This document shows positions 9,306 through 18,448 of a DNA stretch of 64,000 bases, piece after piece. Every line of letters begins with the position of its first letter. Position 1 is the stretch's first letter. The position numbers and the translations under genes were made by a program. Under the pieces are notes generated by a model, which saw nothing but the letters and a program-made list of their open reading frames with translations, made no database searches and was not told the DNA's origin. Source of the DNA: Cystobacter ferrugineus (GTDB taxonomy: Bacteria > Myxococcota > Myxococcia > Myxococcales > Myxococcaceae); the NCBI RefSeq assembly GCF_001887355.1, contig NZ_MPIN01000003.1, forward strand, positions 887,956-951,955. Direction: 5' to 3'.

Positions 9306-9378
9306 CCCGGAATGACGCCTCGCGTTGGGTGGGACATTGCCCACCATCCCGCGGGGCGCCTGACAGGCGGGAAAGACC

Positions 9379-10014
9379 CTATTTCTTGGCCTTTTTGGCG
9401 GCGTCCGGGGCGGTCGCCGTCTTGGCGGCGGGCTTGGAGCCCGTCGTCTTCTTGCCCGACAGGGCTCCCTCGTCCTCGGTGCCCTCGGGAGGGGTGGCGG
9501 CGCCGGAGGACTGCAGGAGGCTCTCGCGCGGCACGTCCACGACGATGGGGGACTGGCCCGAGCGCTGCCGGTTCTCGTCCTCGAGTGAATAGAAGAGCTG
9601 GATGCTGGAGTGGCCCTTCATCACCAGCTCACCGCGCTGGTTCTCCGCCCACAGCTCCACCTCGACGAAGTAGCGGCCGCCCTCGCCGTAGCGGTCGCTC
9701 ACCCGGCCCTTGCAGACCACGGTGTCGCCCGGCCACACCATCTTGATGAAGCGCACGTGGTAGCGCCGGAGCTGGCCGCCCCGGGCCCAGTCGCTGATGA
9801 GCTGGCCGAGCATGCCCATGACGAGCATGCCGGGGGCGTAGACGGATGGCATGCCCACGCTCTTGGCGTACACCTCGTCCACGTGCACGGGGTTGAAGTC
9901 GCCGGAGGCGCCGGCGTAGCGCGCCAGTTGCACGCGATCGATGGGGGCCTTGGCGAGCGCGGGCAGCTCGTCACCCACGCGAATGCCTTCGAAGTAGAGC
10001 TTGCGCGCGGGCAT
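9379..10014 (-). CDS. MaoC-family (R)-specific enoyl hydratase/dehydratase, catalytic subunit
   Basis: About 211 aa. The hot-dog hydratase-2 motif is complete: YAGASGDFNPVHVDEVYAKS, with the Asp and His needed for catalysis. The first about 145 residues form the domain; the remainder is a low-complexity tail ending AAKKAKK, not seen in typical MaoC proteins and probably disordered. The start is ATG at 10014 (TGATG overlap with the upstream gene) or GTG at 10017. It is coupled to the non-catalytic hot-dog protein upstream, resembling the HadA/HadB arrangement of mycobacterial fatty-acid elongation; the substrate is unknown. Confidence 0.85.
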   Translation of the reverse strand: MPARKLYFEGIRVGDELPALAKAPIDRVQLARYAGASGDFNPVHVDEVYAKSVGMPSVYAPGMLVMGMLGQLISDWARGGQLRRYHVRFIKMVWPGDTVVCKGRVSDRYGEGGRYFVEVELWAENQRGELVMKGHSSIQLFYSLEDENRQRSGQSPIVVDVPRESLLQSSGAATPPEGTEDEGALSGKKTTGSKPAAKTATAPDAAKKAKK

Positions 10015-10463
10015 CACGGATTCTCCTTGGCGGCGCGGACGATGAGGGTGCGGCGGGCACGGAACACCAGGTTGCCCTCCTCGTCGCGGCCCTCGTCCTC
10101 GATGACGGCGACGTCCATCTTGCCCGCGGGCCCCGTGCGCTCGAGCACCTCGGCCACGCGCGTGGCGACGAAGATGCGATCGCCGGCGAAGATGGGCCGC
10201 TCGTACTCGAAGGATTGCTCGGCGTGCAGCAGGCTCTTGATGCCCACGCCGAGCAGCTCGCGCAAGTCCGCCGCCGAGCTGAAGGACGCGGGGAACGTGG
10301 GCGGCGCCACCACGGTGGGGTAGCCCGAGGCGCGCGCGTACTCCTCGTCGTAGTAGATGGGGTTGTAGTCACCGAGGGACTCGGCGAAGCGCCGGATGGC
10401 GCCCTTCTCCACCTCGTTCAGGAATGGCGGGGAAGCCCGGCCAATCGCATTCTTGTCCAGCAT
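10014..10463 (-). CDS. FAS1-like/MaoC dehydratase partner subunit
   Basis: 149 aa. Hot-dog protein with the motif ESLGDYNPIYYDEEYARASG, in which the catalytic His is Tyr. This is the hallmark of the substrate-binding, non-catalytic subunit of heteromeric dehydratases. It overlaps the catalytic MaoC gene by the stop codon and follows the DapB-like dehydrogenase by 16 bp, giving a three-gene operon. I infer a heterodimer with the next gene product. Confidence 0.85.
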   Translation of the reverse strand: MLDKNAIGRASPPFLNEVEKGAIRRFAESLGDYNPIYYDEEYARASGYPTVVAPPTFPASFSSAADLRELLGVGIKSLLHAEQSFEYERPIFAGDRIFVATRVAEVLERTGPAGKMDVAVIEDEGRDEEGNLVFRARRTLIVRAAKENP

Positions 10464-10479
10464 GTCCCTCTCCCTTTGA

Positions 10480-11481
10480 CTAACGACCGGCTGGCAGCTC
10501 GAGCACGGTCAGAAGGCCGGCCTCGGCGGCGGTCACGCGCGGGGCGGCATTCACCAGCATGTGTGCGGTGGCCCGGTCGCCGGGCACCCCCCCACGGATC
10601 TCCAGAACCAGCTTCGGCTCCGCTTCAATCTCGATGCGATCGCCCGGCTCGTCCGCGCCCACCGCGATCGTCAACTCCAACCGCACCCGCTCCTGCCCCT
10701 CTTCCAGACCCACCGCGGACTGGAAGATACCCGCCACGCGGCCCTTCTTCACCGGGAAGGCGCCCCCGGTGATGTCCTCCTCGGCGAAGACGGGGACGAT
10801 CTCCTCCTCGAAGTCGTCGCAGTCCATGCCCAGCCCCAGCGCGCACAGGGCCGCGCTCTCCACCAGCCCCACGTGGCCGAGCTGCTCGCGGTCCACCAGG
10901 GCGAAGAACTCCTCCTCGGAGAGGCCCGCGCCCACCTTGCGCTGCAGGGCCTCGCGGCGGTTGCGCGCGTCCACCACGCGCGTCACCGTGGCATGGCGCA
11001 CCGGCCCGCACGCCTGGCCCGCCGTGGCCACCAGGCGATCCATCACGAAGCCAGGGTTGACGCCCGTGCCGAGCACCGCCACCCCCGCGCGCTGCGCCGC
11101 CTGCTCCAGCTTCTGCGCCAGCTCCGGGTACTTCAGGAAGGGAAACGCCAGCTCCTCGCAGGTGGAGACCACGGACAGGCCGAGCTGGATCGCTGGCAGG
11201 AGCTGATCCATGACGCCTTCCAGACGCGACCCCGTGGCATGCAGCAGCACGACGCCCTTGCGCCGTCCCACGGCCGCTTCCAGGCTGCCCGCGACCTTGC
11301 CCTTCAGTCCCGCGACCCCCACCACGTCCGACAAGGGTCGCCCCACCAGTTGGGGGTTGGCGTCCATCGCGCCGAGCAGCTCGACCTCGGGTGAAAGCAG
11401 GGCCGCCCTGACGATCTCCTGCCCGATGACTCCCAACCCCATGACCACCACCGGGACCGGCCCTGCGGAGGCTCTAGGCAT
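10480..11481 (-). CDS. DapB-like NAD(P)-dependent dehydrogenase
   Basis: 333 aa. An N-terminal Rossmann motif VVVMGLGVIGQEIVRAAL is followed by a dihydrodipicolinate-reductase-like fold (VVSTCEELAFPFL, GTGVNPGFVMDRL). The layout resembles 2,4-diaminopentanoate dehydrogenase-like proteins more than true DapB (about 270 aa). The ATG at 11481 has a GGAG nine bases upstream; a TTG at 11496 is less likely. First gene of the operon with the two hot-dog dehydratase subunits, so it may act on the same acyl or amino substrate. That substrate cannot be named from sequence. Confidence 0.7.
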   Translation of the reverse strand: MPRASAGPVPVVVMGLGVIGQEIVRAALLSPEVELLGAMDANPQLVGRPLSDVVGVAGLKGKVAGSLEAAVGRRKGVVLLHATGSRLEGVMDQLLPAIQLGLSVVSTCEELAFPFLKYPELAQKLEQAAQRAGVAVLGTGVNPGFVMDRLVATAGQACGPVRHATVTRVVDARNRREALQRKVGAGLSEEEFFALVDREQLGHVGLVESAALCALGLGMDCDDFEEEIVPVFAEEDITGGAFPVKKGRVAGIFQSAVGLEEGQERVRLELTIAVGADEPGDRIEIEAEPKLVLEIRGGVPGDRATAHMLVNAAPRVTAAEAGLLTVLELPAGR

Positions 11482-11739
11482 CGGAGAACTCTCCAAATTT
11501 CAAGGAGTTACAACACGGTGCAGCACTGGGGCGCACCATAGACCACCCCCCGCCGGACAGGCAAGCGGCTCGTGAGGCGAGGGGGTGCTCATTTTCCGAA
11601 AACCCCGACGGTCGCGAGGGCTCGTCGGGCAGGCAGGTACACGGCAGACCAGACCCGAGGGTGTGACCTTTGGGTGGGAAGCCGTGTATAACGGCCCGGT
11701 TCTTCAACATCCGTTCTTCAGGGTTGGGAGGCTGTATTC
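11482..11739 (+). promoter_or_regulatory. Divergent intergenic region upstream of the HD-GYP regulator
   Basis: The 258-bp gap separates the dapB-like operon from the HD-GYP gene. A TATAAC hexamer at about 11689 may be a -10 element for the rightward gene, which has a good GGGAGG ribosome-binding site 9 bases before its ATG. I see no gene in the gap. Confidence 0.4.
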
Positions 11740-12846
11740 ATGGACCGCATCCTCGTAGTGGATGACGATCCGCTCATTCTGGCCGCGCTGTCGCGGATCC
11801 TCCAGTCGGAGGGCTACGAGGTCGTCACCCACACGGATCCCGCCCAGGCCGCCAAGGAGCAGGGATTCCAGGTGGTGCTGACGGACTTCATGATGCCGCT
11901 GCTCAACGGCGTGGAGCTCTTGCGCACGCTGCGTGAGAAGAACCCGCGCGCGGTGCGCCTGATGCTCACGGCGGCGGCGGACTTCCGCACCGCCTCCGAG
12001 GCCGTCAACCGGGGCGAGGTGTTCCGCCTGCTCGGCAAGCCGTGGTCACTCAGCGAGCTGACCAGCGCGGTGCGCCAGGCCATCGAGCACTACCGGCTGG
12101 TGGAGTCCAACGAGCGGCTCACGCGCGAGGTGGCGGAGAAGAACGCGGAACTGACGGCCATCAACCGCGACCTGGAGCGCATGGTGGTCGAGCGCACCAA
12201 CGGCCTGCTCGATGGCCTCATCAGCGCGCTCGACTACCGCGATACCGAGACCCAGTGGCACTCACGCCGCGTGTCGCTCTACTCGCGCCGCATCGGCGAG
12301 GAGATCGGTCTGACGCCCACCCAGCTCGAGGTGGTGGAGCAGGGCGCGCTCCTGCACGACATCGGGAAGATCGGCGTGAGCGACACCATCCTGCTCAAGC
12401 CCGGCCCGCTCTCGCCCGAGGAGTGGGTGGAGATGCGCAAGCACCCCGAGTACGGCTACAAGATCCTCGCGAAGATGCCCTACCTGCACGACGCCTCGCT
12501 CATCGTGCTGCACCACCAGGAGCGCTGGGACGGCAAGGGCTACCCCCAGGGGCTCAAGGCCCGGGACATCGTCATCGGGGCGCGCATCTTCGCCATCGCC
12601 GACACCGTGGACGCCATCACCTCGGATCGTCCCTACCGCAAGGGCCGGCCGCTGTCCGTGGCGCGCGATGAGATCCGGCGCTGCTCGGGCACGCAGTTCG
12701 ATCCCGAGGTGGCCGAGGCCTTCCTGCGCATCCAGGACGCCGAGTGGCAGCGCATCCGCAAGAAGGTCGAGGACATGGAGAACGCGGAGAACGCGCTCTG
12801 GGCCGGCTTCACGCCGGGCAAGGTCCCCAACCGCGTGGCGAGCTGA
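11740..12846 (+). CDS. Response regulator with HD-GYP phosphodiesterase domain
   Basis: 368 aa. Receiver domain at residues 1-120 (VDDDPLILAALSRIL; TDFMMPLLNGVELL with the phospho-acceptor Asp; LLGKPW). A coiled linker (about 125-155) leads to an HD-GYP domain (about 160-340) with LLHDIGKIGVSD, HHQERWDGKGYP and DTVDAITSDRPYRKG. It likely hydrolyses cyclic di-GMP under control of an unlinked sensor kinase. The last about 25 residues are extra. Monocistronic, ending in a hairpin shared with the convergent gene. Confidence 0.95.
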   Translation: MDRILVVDDDPLILAALSRILQSEGYEVVTHTDPAQAAKEQGFQVVLTDFMMPLLNGVELLRTLREKNPRAVRLMLTAAADFRTASEAVNRGEVFRLLGKPWSLSELTSAVRQAIEHYRLVESNERLTREVAEKNAELTAINRDLERMVVERTNGLLDGLISALDYRDTETQWHSRRVSLYSRRIGEEIGLTPTQLEVVEQGALLHDIGKIGVSDTILLKPGPLSPEEWVEMRKHPEYGYKILAKMPYLHDASLIVLHHQERWDGKGYPQGLKARDIVIGARIFAIADTVDAITSDRPYRKGRPLSVARDEIRRCSGTQFDPEVAEAFLRIQDAEWQRIRKKVEDMENAENALWAGFTPGKVPNRVAS

Positions 12847-12877
12847 GCCCCCCGCTTCGCCCGCCCCCCTGGCTCAG
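12843..12877. terminator. Bidirectional stem spanning both stop codons
   Basis: The arms CTGAGCC (12843-12849) and GGCTCAG (12871-12877) are perfect complements, and each contains the stop codon of one of the two convergent genes. The C-rich loop is 21 nt. Confidence 0.5.
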
Positions 12878-14964
12878 GGCGACACCTCCACGTCGATCAG
12901 GGTGTCGCCCTCCAGCAGCAGATCCACCACCTCCAGGCCGCGCGTCACCTCGCCGAACGCCGTGTAGCGGCCGTCCAGGTGCGGCTGCGGCGAGTGCGTG
13001 AAGAAGAACTGGCTGCCCCCCGTGTCCTTTCCCGACAGCGCCATGCCGATGACGCCCCGCGCGTAGCGCCGGTGGGTGACTTCACAGCGGATGGAGTAGC
13101 CCGGTCCGCCCTCCCCGTCTCCTCGCGGATCTCCCCCCTGGGCCACGAAGTCCGGCACCACACGGTGGAAGGTGAGGCCCCGGAAATAGCCCTGGCGCGC
13201 GAGCGCCACGAGGTTGCCCGACGTCAATGGCGCCTCCGCGTCCAGCGCCACGGTGATGTCCCCCTTGTGGGTGCGGAAGGTGAGGGACGTTCCCGCCGGC
13301 GCGGGCTCGGGACGGTGCGCCTCCTCCGAGACTTCCACCCAGGGCGCCCGCACCGGCTGTCCCGTGAGGCGGGTGAGCGCCTCGGCGGCCACGCGGCGCA
13401 CGTTCGCATGCGGGTGTTGCAGCCATCCGCGCAACACCTCCTCCGCGTCCCGCCCCGCGAGCGCCACGAGTCCCGCCGCCACCGGCTCGGCCAGCTCCGG
13501 CTCCCGCGGCACGCGCTCGGCGAGAGCTCGCACCCGGGGCAGCGCCTCCACGTCCTTCAACTCCGCGGCCGTGCCCGCCGCCGCGGCCGCCACCACCGCG
13601 TCCGCGCCCGCCAGGAGCTCGCGCACGGGCCCGGCCGCCTCGGGCACGGGGCGCCCCGCCACCGCCGCGAGCGCCGCCAGCCTCACCCGCGCATCCGCGT
13701 GCGTCAGGTAGCGCACCGCCTCGCCCGCCCCCCGCGCCACGCCGGACTGCGCCACCTCGCGCAGCCCCAGCGCCAACCGCGAGGCCTCCGCCACCCGGCC
13801 GCCCCCACAGCGCAACACCTCGTCGAGCCGCCCGTGTTGCCGATCCATCGCCGCCGCCAGGCGGCAGTCCAGGTTCATCAAATCTCCACCCGCCCGCTCG
13901 GACACCGCCCCGGGCGCCGCCTCCTGGAGCGCGCGCCGCAGGGACACCAGCACCCGGCGCCCCGCCTCGGGAAGGCCCTGCTGCGCGAGCGCGAGCCATG
14001 CATGGCCCGCGGCGGAATCCCCACGGGCCATACGTCCCGCCCCCGGAACGAGTCCCGCCAGCGCATCCAATGCCGTGCAGTCCCCCGAGCACCGCGAGGC
14101 CAGCTTCGCGAGCGTCCGCGCCGCCTCGGCCGCCACGCGCGGCACCTCGTCCGCGAGCAGCGCGCCCACCACCGCCGCGTCCTCCGGAGCCCCCACATCG
14201 CCCAGGCCCTTCGCGCACACGGCCCGGACATCCGGCGCCCCATCCTCCAGGCAGGCGCGCAATGGCCCCAAGGCGTCGGCGCGCTTCAGGTTCGCCAGCA
14301 GGTAGGCCCCTCCATACCGGGTGGCTTCGGGCAGACCCGCCTGGAGCAACCCCTCCACCCGAACGAGCGGAACCCCCGCCAGCGACGCCCCCCGGCGCGC
14401 CGCCACCCCGAGCGCCAGGGCCGCGCGACCCGCGACGACGGGGCCGAGCGACAGCCGCTCCACCAGACGAGCCAGCGCATCGGGCGTGCCGAGTTTGCCC
14501 AGGGAGTCGAGCAGCGTCAGGTACGCGCCCGACTCCGCTTCCAACGCGCGAGCATCACCTCCCGCCTCCTGGCGCGTCCGGTACTCGCTGGCAAGCAACG
14601 CCCGGGCCAACCGGGACTTCTCCTCCGGGGTGAGGGGCTCCCACGACAGCGCGAGCACCCCCGCGGCGAAAGCGGCCGCTTGCCTCACGGAAGGCTCGCC
14701 GTCCTTCAATCCCGCCTCCAACGCGTCCAGCGTCGAGGGCGCCTGGAGGCGGGCGAGCGCGAGAAACGCCCGGACCCGGACCGGCGTGCTACCCCGGAGC
14801 GCTCGCTCCACCAGCCGGCCGTCCGCCAGCGAGCGGCGATCCTCCCACCGGGCGATCTCCGCGAGCGACTCCTCCCGCGCGGGGGGCGGGACGGAGTGGA
14901 CACAACCCGAGAGCACGGCCCCCGCCAACAGCCAGGCGGTGAACGAGGCATACAGAGAGTTCAT
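12874..14964 (-). CDS. HEAT-repeat lipoprotein with C-terminal cyclophilin-type peptidyl-prolyl isomerase
   Basis: 696 aa. The signal peptide ends in a lipobox (AGAVLSGC). About 500 residues of Ala/Leu/Arg-rich HEAT-type helical repeats follow (for example PDVRAVCAKGLGDVGAPEDA, HANVRRVAAEALTRLTG). The last about 140 residues are a cyclophilin domain with FHRVVPDFVAQGGDPRGDG and GSQFFFTHSPQPHLDGRYTA, retaining the catalytic Arg and the Gln/Phe pocket. This would be an envelope-anchored folding factor with a large protein-binding scaffold. I chose the ATG at 14964 because it yields the signal peptide. Confidence 0.88.
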   Translation of the reverse strand: MNSLYASFTAWLLAGAVLSGCVHSVPPPAREESLAEIARWEDRRSLADGRLVERALRGSTPVRVRAFLALARLQAPSTLDALEAGLKDGEPSVRQAAAFAAGVLALSWEPLTPEEKSRLARALLASEYRTRQEAGGDARALEAESGAYLTLLDSLGKLGTPDALARLVERLSLGPVVAGRAALALGVAARRGASLAGVPLVRVEGLLQAGLPEATRYGGAYLLANLKRADALGPLRACLEDGAPDVRAVCAKGLGDVGAPEDAAVVGALLADEVPRVAAEAARTLAKLASRCSGDCTALDALAGLVPGAGRMARGDSAAGHAWLALAQQGLPEAGRRVLVSLRRALQEAAPGAVSERAGGDLMNLDCRLAAAMDRQHGRLDEVLRCGGGRVAEASRLALGLREVAQSGVARGAGEAVRYLTHADARVRLAALAAVAGRPVPEAAGPVRELLAGADAVVAAAAAGTAAELKDVEALPRVRALAERVPREPELAEPVAAGLVALAGRDAEEVLRGWLQHPHANVRRVAAEALTRLTGQPVRAPWVEVSEEAHRPEPAPAGTSLTFRTHKGDITVALDAEAPLTSGNLVALARQGYFRGLTFHRVVPDFVAQGGDPRGDGEGGPGYSIRCEVTHRRYARGVIGMALSGKDTGGSQFFFTHSPQPHLDGRYTAFGEVTRGLEVVDLLLEGDTLIDVEVSP

Positions 14965-15051
14965 GGCGCGCTCGCGTAGGCCAATTCCCCGCGAAAATCC
15001 AGGGGTTAGCACCCGCTTGCCGTTTGACTTGGGGCTCCCGGGCACCAGAAG

Positions 15052-16143
15052 ATGCGGGGCGCTTTCCAGACTCAAGGAGTACCGGTCCTGAAATGCCCTG
15101 GCTGCGGCACCAAGGTCGCGGATGGCACCGCCATCTGCCCTTCGTGCGATTACATCATCGATGCCTCGTTCATCTCGACGGATGCTCCCCGGAGGAGTCT
15201 CGTGGAGGAGGGGGAAGAGGAGATGACCGGGTCACTCTCGGCGATCCCTCCGCCGCCCCGGCCCGTGAGCACCAACTCCGGCACGCGCGGCGCCCCCTCG
15301 AAGGTCACCACGTCCTCGGGCGTGCGGGTCTCGTCCGCGGGCATGCGCGTCACCACGGCCTCGGGCGTGCGCCCCAAGGGCGCCTCCGGCACCACGGGCT
15401 CGCGTCCCGCCGTGTCCCCGACCACGGGCTCGCGTCCCGCCGAGCCCCCGAACGATGACGTCACCAACATCCGCTCCATGGAGGACATCGTCCGCAGCGC
15501 CCCGCCCCGCGCCTCGAACGGACGCCCCATCCCAGCCGTGCGTTCCGGGACTCCCACGGGCTCGCGTCCCGCCGTGACCCCCCGCCGCGAGGCGGACACC
15601 GAGCTGGATCCCTCCGACGTCAACTACGTCCCTCCCCGGCCAGCGCCCTCCTCCGTCAACACCACCGGGCAGATCATGGCGCCCGAGGAGCTCGCCGCGG
15701 ACCTCAAGGACTTCCTCGGCGAGCTGGGCCGCTCCGACAAGATCGTCTTCTTCAGCGCGATCGCCGTGGTCCTCTCGGCCTTCACCCCCTGGAAGGAGAC
15801 GGCCGAGGACGGCGACATCCTCGGACTGATGAGTCTGGGCATCATCGCCATCCTGGGCGCGCTCGGCATCGTGGGCGCCCTCGCCGTGCGCGTGCGCCGC
15901 ATCATGCCGCGCCTCAACGTGCTCGTGCCCTGGATGGCGCAGCTCGGCCTGTCCATCGCCTGCATCCTCTGGTGCCTCATCTTCATGAAGCTCTCCACCG
16001 ACAACACCGAGGTGCCCTCGAGCGTGGGCAAGGAGATCATCTACAACTCCTCCCCCAGTTTCGGCGCGCTCCTCGCCCTGCTGGGCTCGCTGGGCTGTCT
16101 GGCCGGCACGCTGCTCGGCCTCAAGGAGAGGCCGGGATCATGA
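15052..16143 (+). CDS. Zinc-ribbon membrane protein
   Basis: Up to 363 aa. Near the N-terminus there is a zinc ribbon (CPGCGTKVADGTAICPSC). A low-complexity stretch with the repeated phrase TTGSRPA/PTGSRPA follows (about residues 80-190), then four hydrophobic helices (about 225-360) with no recognised domain. The start is uncertain. ATG 15052 has a poor ribosome-binding site, whereas a CTG codon at 15088 (giving MKCPGCGTK) has AAGGAG eight bases upstream and would put the ribbon at the extreme N-terminus, as in similar proteins. It overlaps the MoxR gene (ATGA), so the three genes to 18415 form an operon. Confidence 0.7.
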   Translation: MRGAFQTQGVPVLKCPGCGTKVADGTAICPSCDYIIDASFISTDAPRRSLVEEGEEEMTGSLSAIPPPPRPVSTNSGTRGAPSKVTTSSGVRVSSAGMRVTTASGVRPKGASGTTGSRPAVSPTTGSRPAEPPNDDVTNIRSMEDIVRSAPPRASNGRPIPAVRSGTPTGSRPAVTPRREADTELDPSDVNYVPPRPAPSSVNTTGQIMAPEELAADLKDFLGELGRSDKIVFFSAIAVVLSAFTPWKETAEDGDILGLMSLGIIAILGALGIVGALAVRVRRIMPRLNVLVPWMAQLGLSIACILWCLIFMKLSTDNTEVPSSVGKEIIYNSSPSFGALLALLGSLGCLAGTLLGLKERPGS

Positions 16144-17093
16144 TGCCGTCCCCCTCGCCGGCCAGCGTTTCCTCCCTCGACCGGCTGCTGCGGGCCCTGA
16201 GCGGGACGGTGCTCGGCCAGGCGCACGTCGTGGCCGACCTCGTCACCGCGTTCCTCGCGCGGGGCCACGTGCTGCTCGAGGGCGTGCCCGGCGTGGCCAA
16301 GACGCTCACCGCGCGCAGCATGGCCTCGGCGCTCGGCCTGGGCTTCACCCGCGTCCAGTTCACCCCGGATCTGATGCCGAGCGACATCCTCGGCACCCAC
16401 GTCTTCCGGCCCCAGGAGGGCGCCTTCCAGCTCATGAAGGGCCCCATCTTCACCGAGGTGCTGGTGGCCGATGAGATCAACCGCACCCCGCCCAAGACGC
16501 AGTCCGCGCTCCTGGAGGCCATGGAGGAGCGCCAGGTCACCCTCGAGGGCACCGCGCACGCGCTGCCCCCGCACTTCTTCGTGGTGGCCACGCAGAACCC
16601 GCTGGAGCTCGAGGGCACCTACCCCCTGCCCGAGGCCCAGCTCGACCGTTTCCTGATGCGGGTGCGCGTGGGCTACCCGCCGCCCGAGGCGGAGCTGGAC
16701 ATGGTGCGCGCCTTCCACCAGCGCCAGGGCCGCGCGCCCCAGGTGGAGCGGGTGCTGGACACGCCCGCGCTGCTGGAGTTGCAGGACCGCGCGGCGGCCG
16801 TGGCCTGTGACGACTCCATCCTCGACTACACGGTGCGCCTCATCCGCGAGACGCGCGCCAACCCCCGCGTGCGCCTGGGGGCGTCGCCGCGCTCGGCGCA
16901 GGCCCTGCTGGCGGCGGCCAAGGCCCGCGCGGCCCTTCACGGCCGCGACTTCGTCACCCCGGACGAGGTGAAGGCCGTCTGCCCGAGCGTCCTCAACCAC
17001 CGCCTGCTGCTCAAGGCGGAGGCGGAGGTGGAGGGCCTCACCGCGGATGACGTGCTCCGCCACACGCTGGAGCGCGTCCAGGTTCCCCGGTGA
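16140..17093 (+). CDS. MoxR-family AAA+ ATPase
   Basis: 317 aa. Walker A is GVPGVAKT and Walker B is VLVADEINR; the MoxR-typical FTPDLMPSDILGTHVFRPQE, ATQNPLELEGTYPLPEAQLD and LGASPRSAQALL are all present. MoxR ATPases act as chaperones, usually with DUF58/VWA partners in envelope or metal-centre maturation. The start at 16140 overlaps the zinc-ribbon gene by four bases, and the DUF58 gene overlaps its end (GTGA), so all three are translationally coupled. Confidence 0.93.
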   Translation: MMPSPSPASVSSLDRLLRALSGTVLGQAHVVADLVTAFLARGHVLLEGVPGVAKTLTARSMASALGLGFTRVQFTPDLMPSDILGTHVFRPQEGAFQLMKGPIFTEVLVADEINRTPPKTQSALLEAMEERQVTLEGTAHALPPHFFVVATQNPLELEGTYPLPEAQLDRFLMRVRVGYPPPEAELDMVRAFHQRQGRAPQVERVLDTPALLELQDRAAAVACDDSILDYTVRLIRETRANPRVRLGASPRSAQALLAAAKARAALHGRDFVTPDEVKAVCPSVLNHRLLLKAEAEVEGLTADDVLRHTLERVQVPR

Positions 17094-18415
17094 GCGCCGG
17101 CCGGCCCGTCCCCACGGGACTCGCCGTGGCCCTCGTCGCGCTCGCCCTGGTGCCCGCGGCGCTCGCCGTGGCGGGGGATGTCTTCCTCTGGCTCGCGCTC
17201 GCCCTGGACGGGGCGGTGCTCGCGCTGTGCGTGGGAGACTTTCTCGCCGCGCCGCGCGCCTCGGACGTGGCGGTGCGGCGCGAGGTGGAGCCCGTGCTCT
17301 CCTCGGGCGTCGCCCAGACGGTGCGCCTGGTGGTGGAGTCACGCGGCGCGCGGGCCCTGCGCGGACGGGTGCGCGACGAAGTGCCCCCCGGCGTGGAGGT
17401 GCGTGGGCACGAGCAGCCCTTCTCCCTCACCCCCGAGACGCCGTCCGTCACCCTCCCCTACTCGCTCACGCCCCTCACGCGGGGAGACTTGCGCCTGGGG
17501 GACGTGCACCTGCGCCTGCTCGGGCCGCTGGGCCTGTGCGCTCGGCAGGTGCGCGTGTCCGCGGCCCAGGGCGTGAAGGTGTACCCGGACCTCACCGCCC
17601 TGTCGCGCGAGGCGCTCGCGCTCACCCTCGCCTCGGATGCGCCCGCCGAACGGCTCCTGCGCCGCTCCGCCGAGGGCCGTGAATTCGAATCCCTGCGCGA
17701 GTACCGCCCGGGTGACGACTACCGCTCGGTGGACTGGAAGGCGACGGCGCGGCGGGGCCGCACCACCGTGCGCGTGTACCAGCCCGAGCGCAACCAGCCC
17801 GTCCTCCTGATGCTCGACTGCGGGCGCCACATGGCGGGCCGCGTGGAGGGCCGGCGCAAGCTCGACCATGCGGTGGACGCGGCGCTGCGTCTGGCCAAGG
17901 TGAGCCTGGACGCGGGGGACCTGGTGGGCGTGCTCGCCTTCGCCAGCGACGTGCGCGCGAGCCTCCCTCCGCGCAAGGGCCACGAGCACCTGCGCCTCAT
18001 CACCGAGTCGCTCTACCGCGCCGAGGCGGCCCTCGAGGAGAGCGACTACGGGCGCGCCTATGACTTCGCCTTCGCGCGCTCCTCGCGCCGCTCGCTGGTG
18101 GTGCTCTTCACGGACCTGGTGGATCCGGACGCATCGGGCACTCTGCTCTCGCGCACGCTGGCCCTGCGCCCCCGGCACCTGCCCGTGGTGGCCTCGCTGC
18201 TGGACGAGGATCTCCAGACGGCCGCCACCGCGATTCCAGACTCCGTGCCGGATGCCTACGCGCGCCAGGCCGCCGCGCGCCTGGAGGAGGACTACCAGCG
18301 CACCGCCCTCACCCTGCGCGACGCGGGAGCGCTCGTCGTGCGCGCCTCGGCGCGAGGCTTTGGCGCCGCCGCCGTCAATACCTATCTCCACGTGAAGGCC
18401 CGGGGACTGCTGTAG
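17090..18415 (+). CDS. DUF58 (VWA-like) protein, MoxR partner
   Basis: 441 aa, GTG start overlapping moxR. Two hydrophobic N-terminal helices are followed by the DUF58 core EFESLREYRPGDDYRSVDWK and a VWA-like MIDAS region (LLMLDCGRHM). Standard partner of MoxR in this operon type. An internal segment (18014-18224) is found again at 21747-21957 beyond the toxin island, at high identity. The gene itself looks intact. Confidence 0.9.
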   Translation: MSAGRPVPTGLAVALVALALVPAALAVAGDVFLWLALALDGAVLALCVGDFLAAPRASDVAVRREVEPVLSSGVAQTVRLVVESRGARALRGRVRDEVPPGVEVRGHEQPFSLTPETPSVTLPYSLTPLTRGDLRLGDVHLRLLGPLGLCARQVRVSAAQGVKVYPDLTALSREALALTLASDAPAERLLRRSAEGREFESLREYRPGDDYRSVDWKATARRGRTTVRVYQPERNQPVLLMLDCGRHMAGRVEGRRKLDHAVDAALRLAKVSLDAGDLVGVLAFASDVRASLPPRKGHEHLRLITESLYRAEAALEESDYGRAYDFAFARSSRRSLVVLFTDLVDPDASGTLLSRTLALRPRHLPVVASLLDEDLQTAATAIPDSVPDAYARQAAARLEEDYQRTALTLRDAGALVVRASARGFGAAAVNTYLHVKARGLL

Positions 18416-18448
18416 CGCCGTGTGCCCCATGACTGGAGTCCGGCCGGT

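Noticed and set aside
12979-14979. Rightward 666-codon frame opposite the HEAT-cyclophilin gene
   Set aside because: Arg/His/Pro-rich composition without any motif; the leftward frame has a signal peptide and a complete cyclophilin domain.
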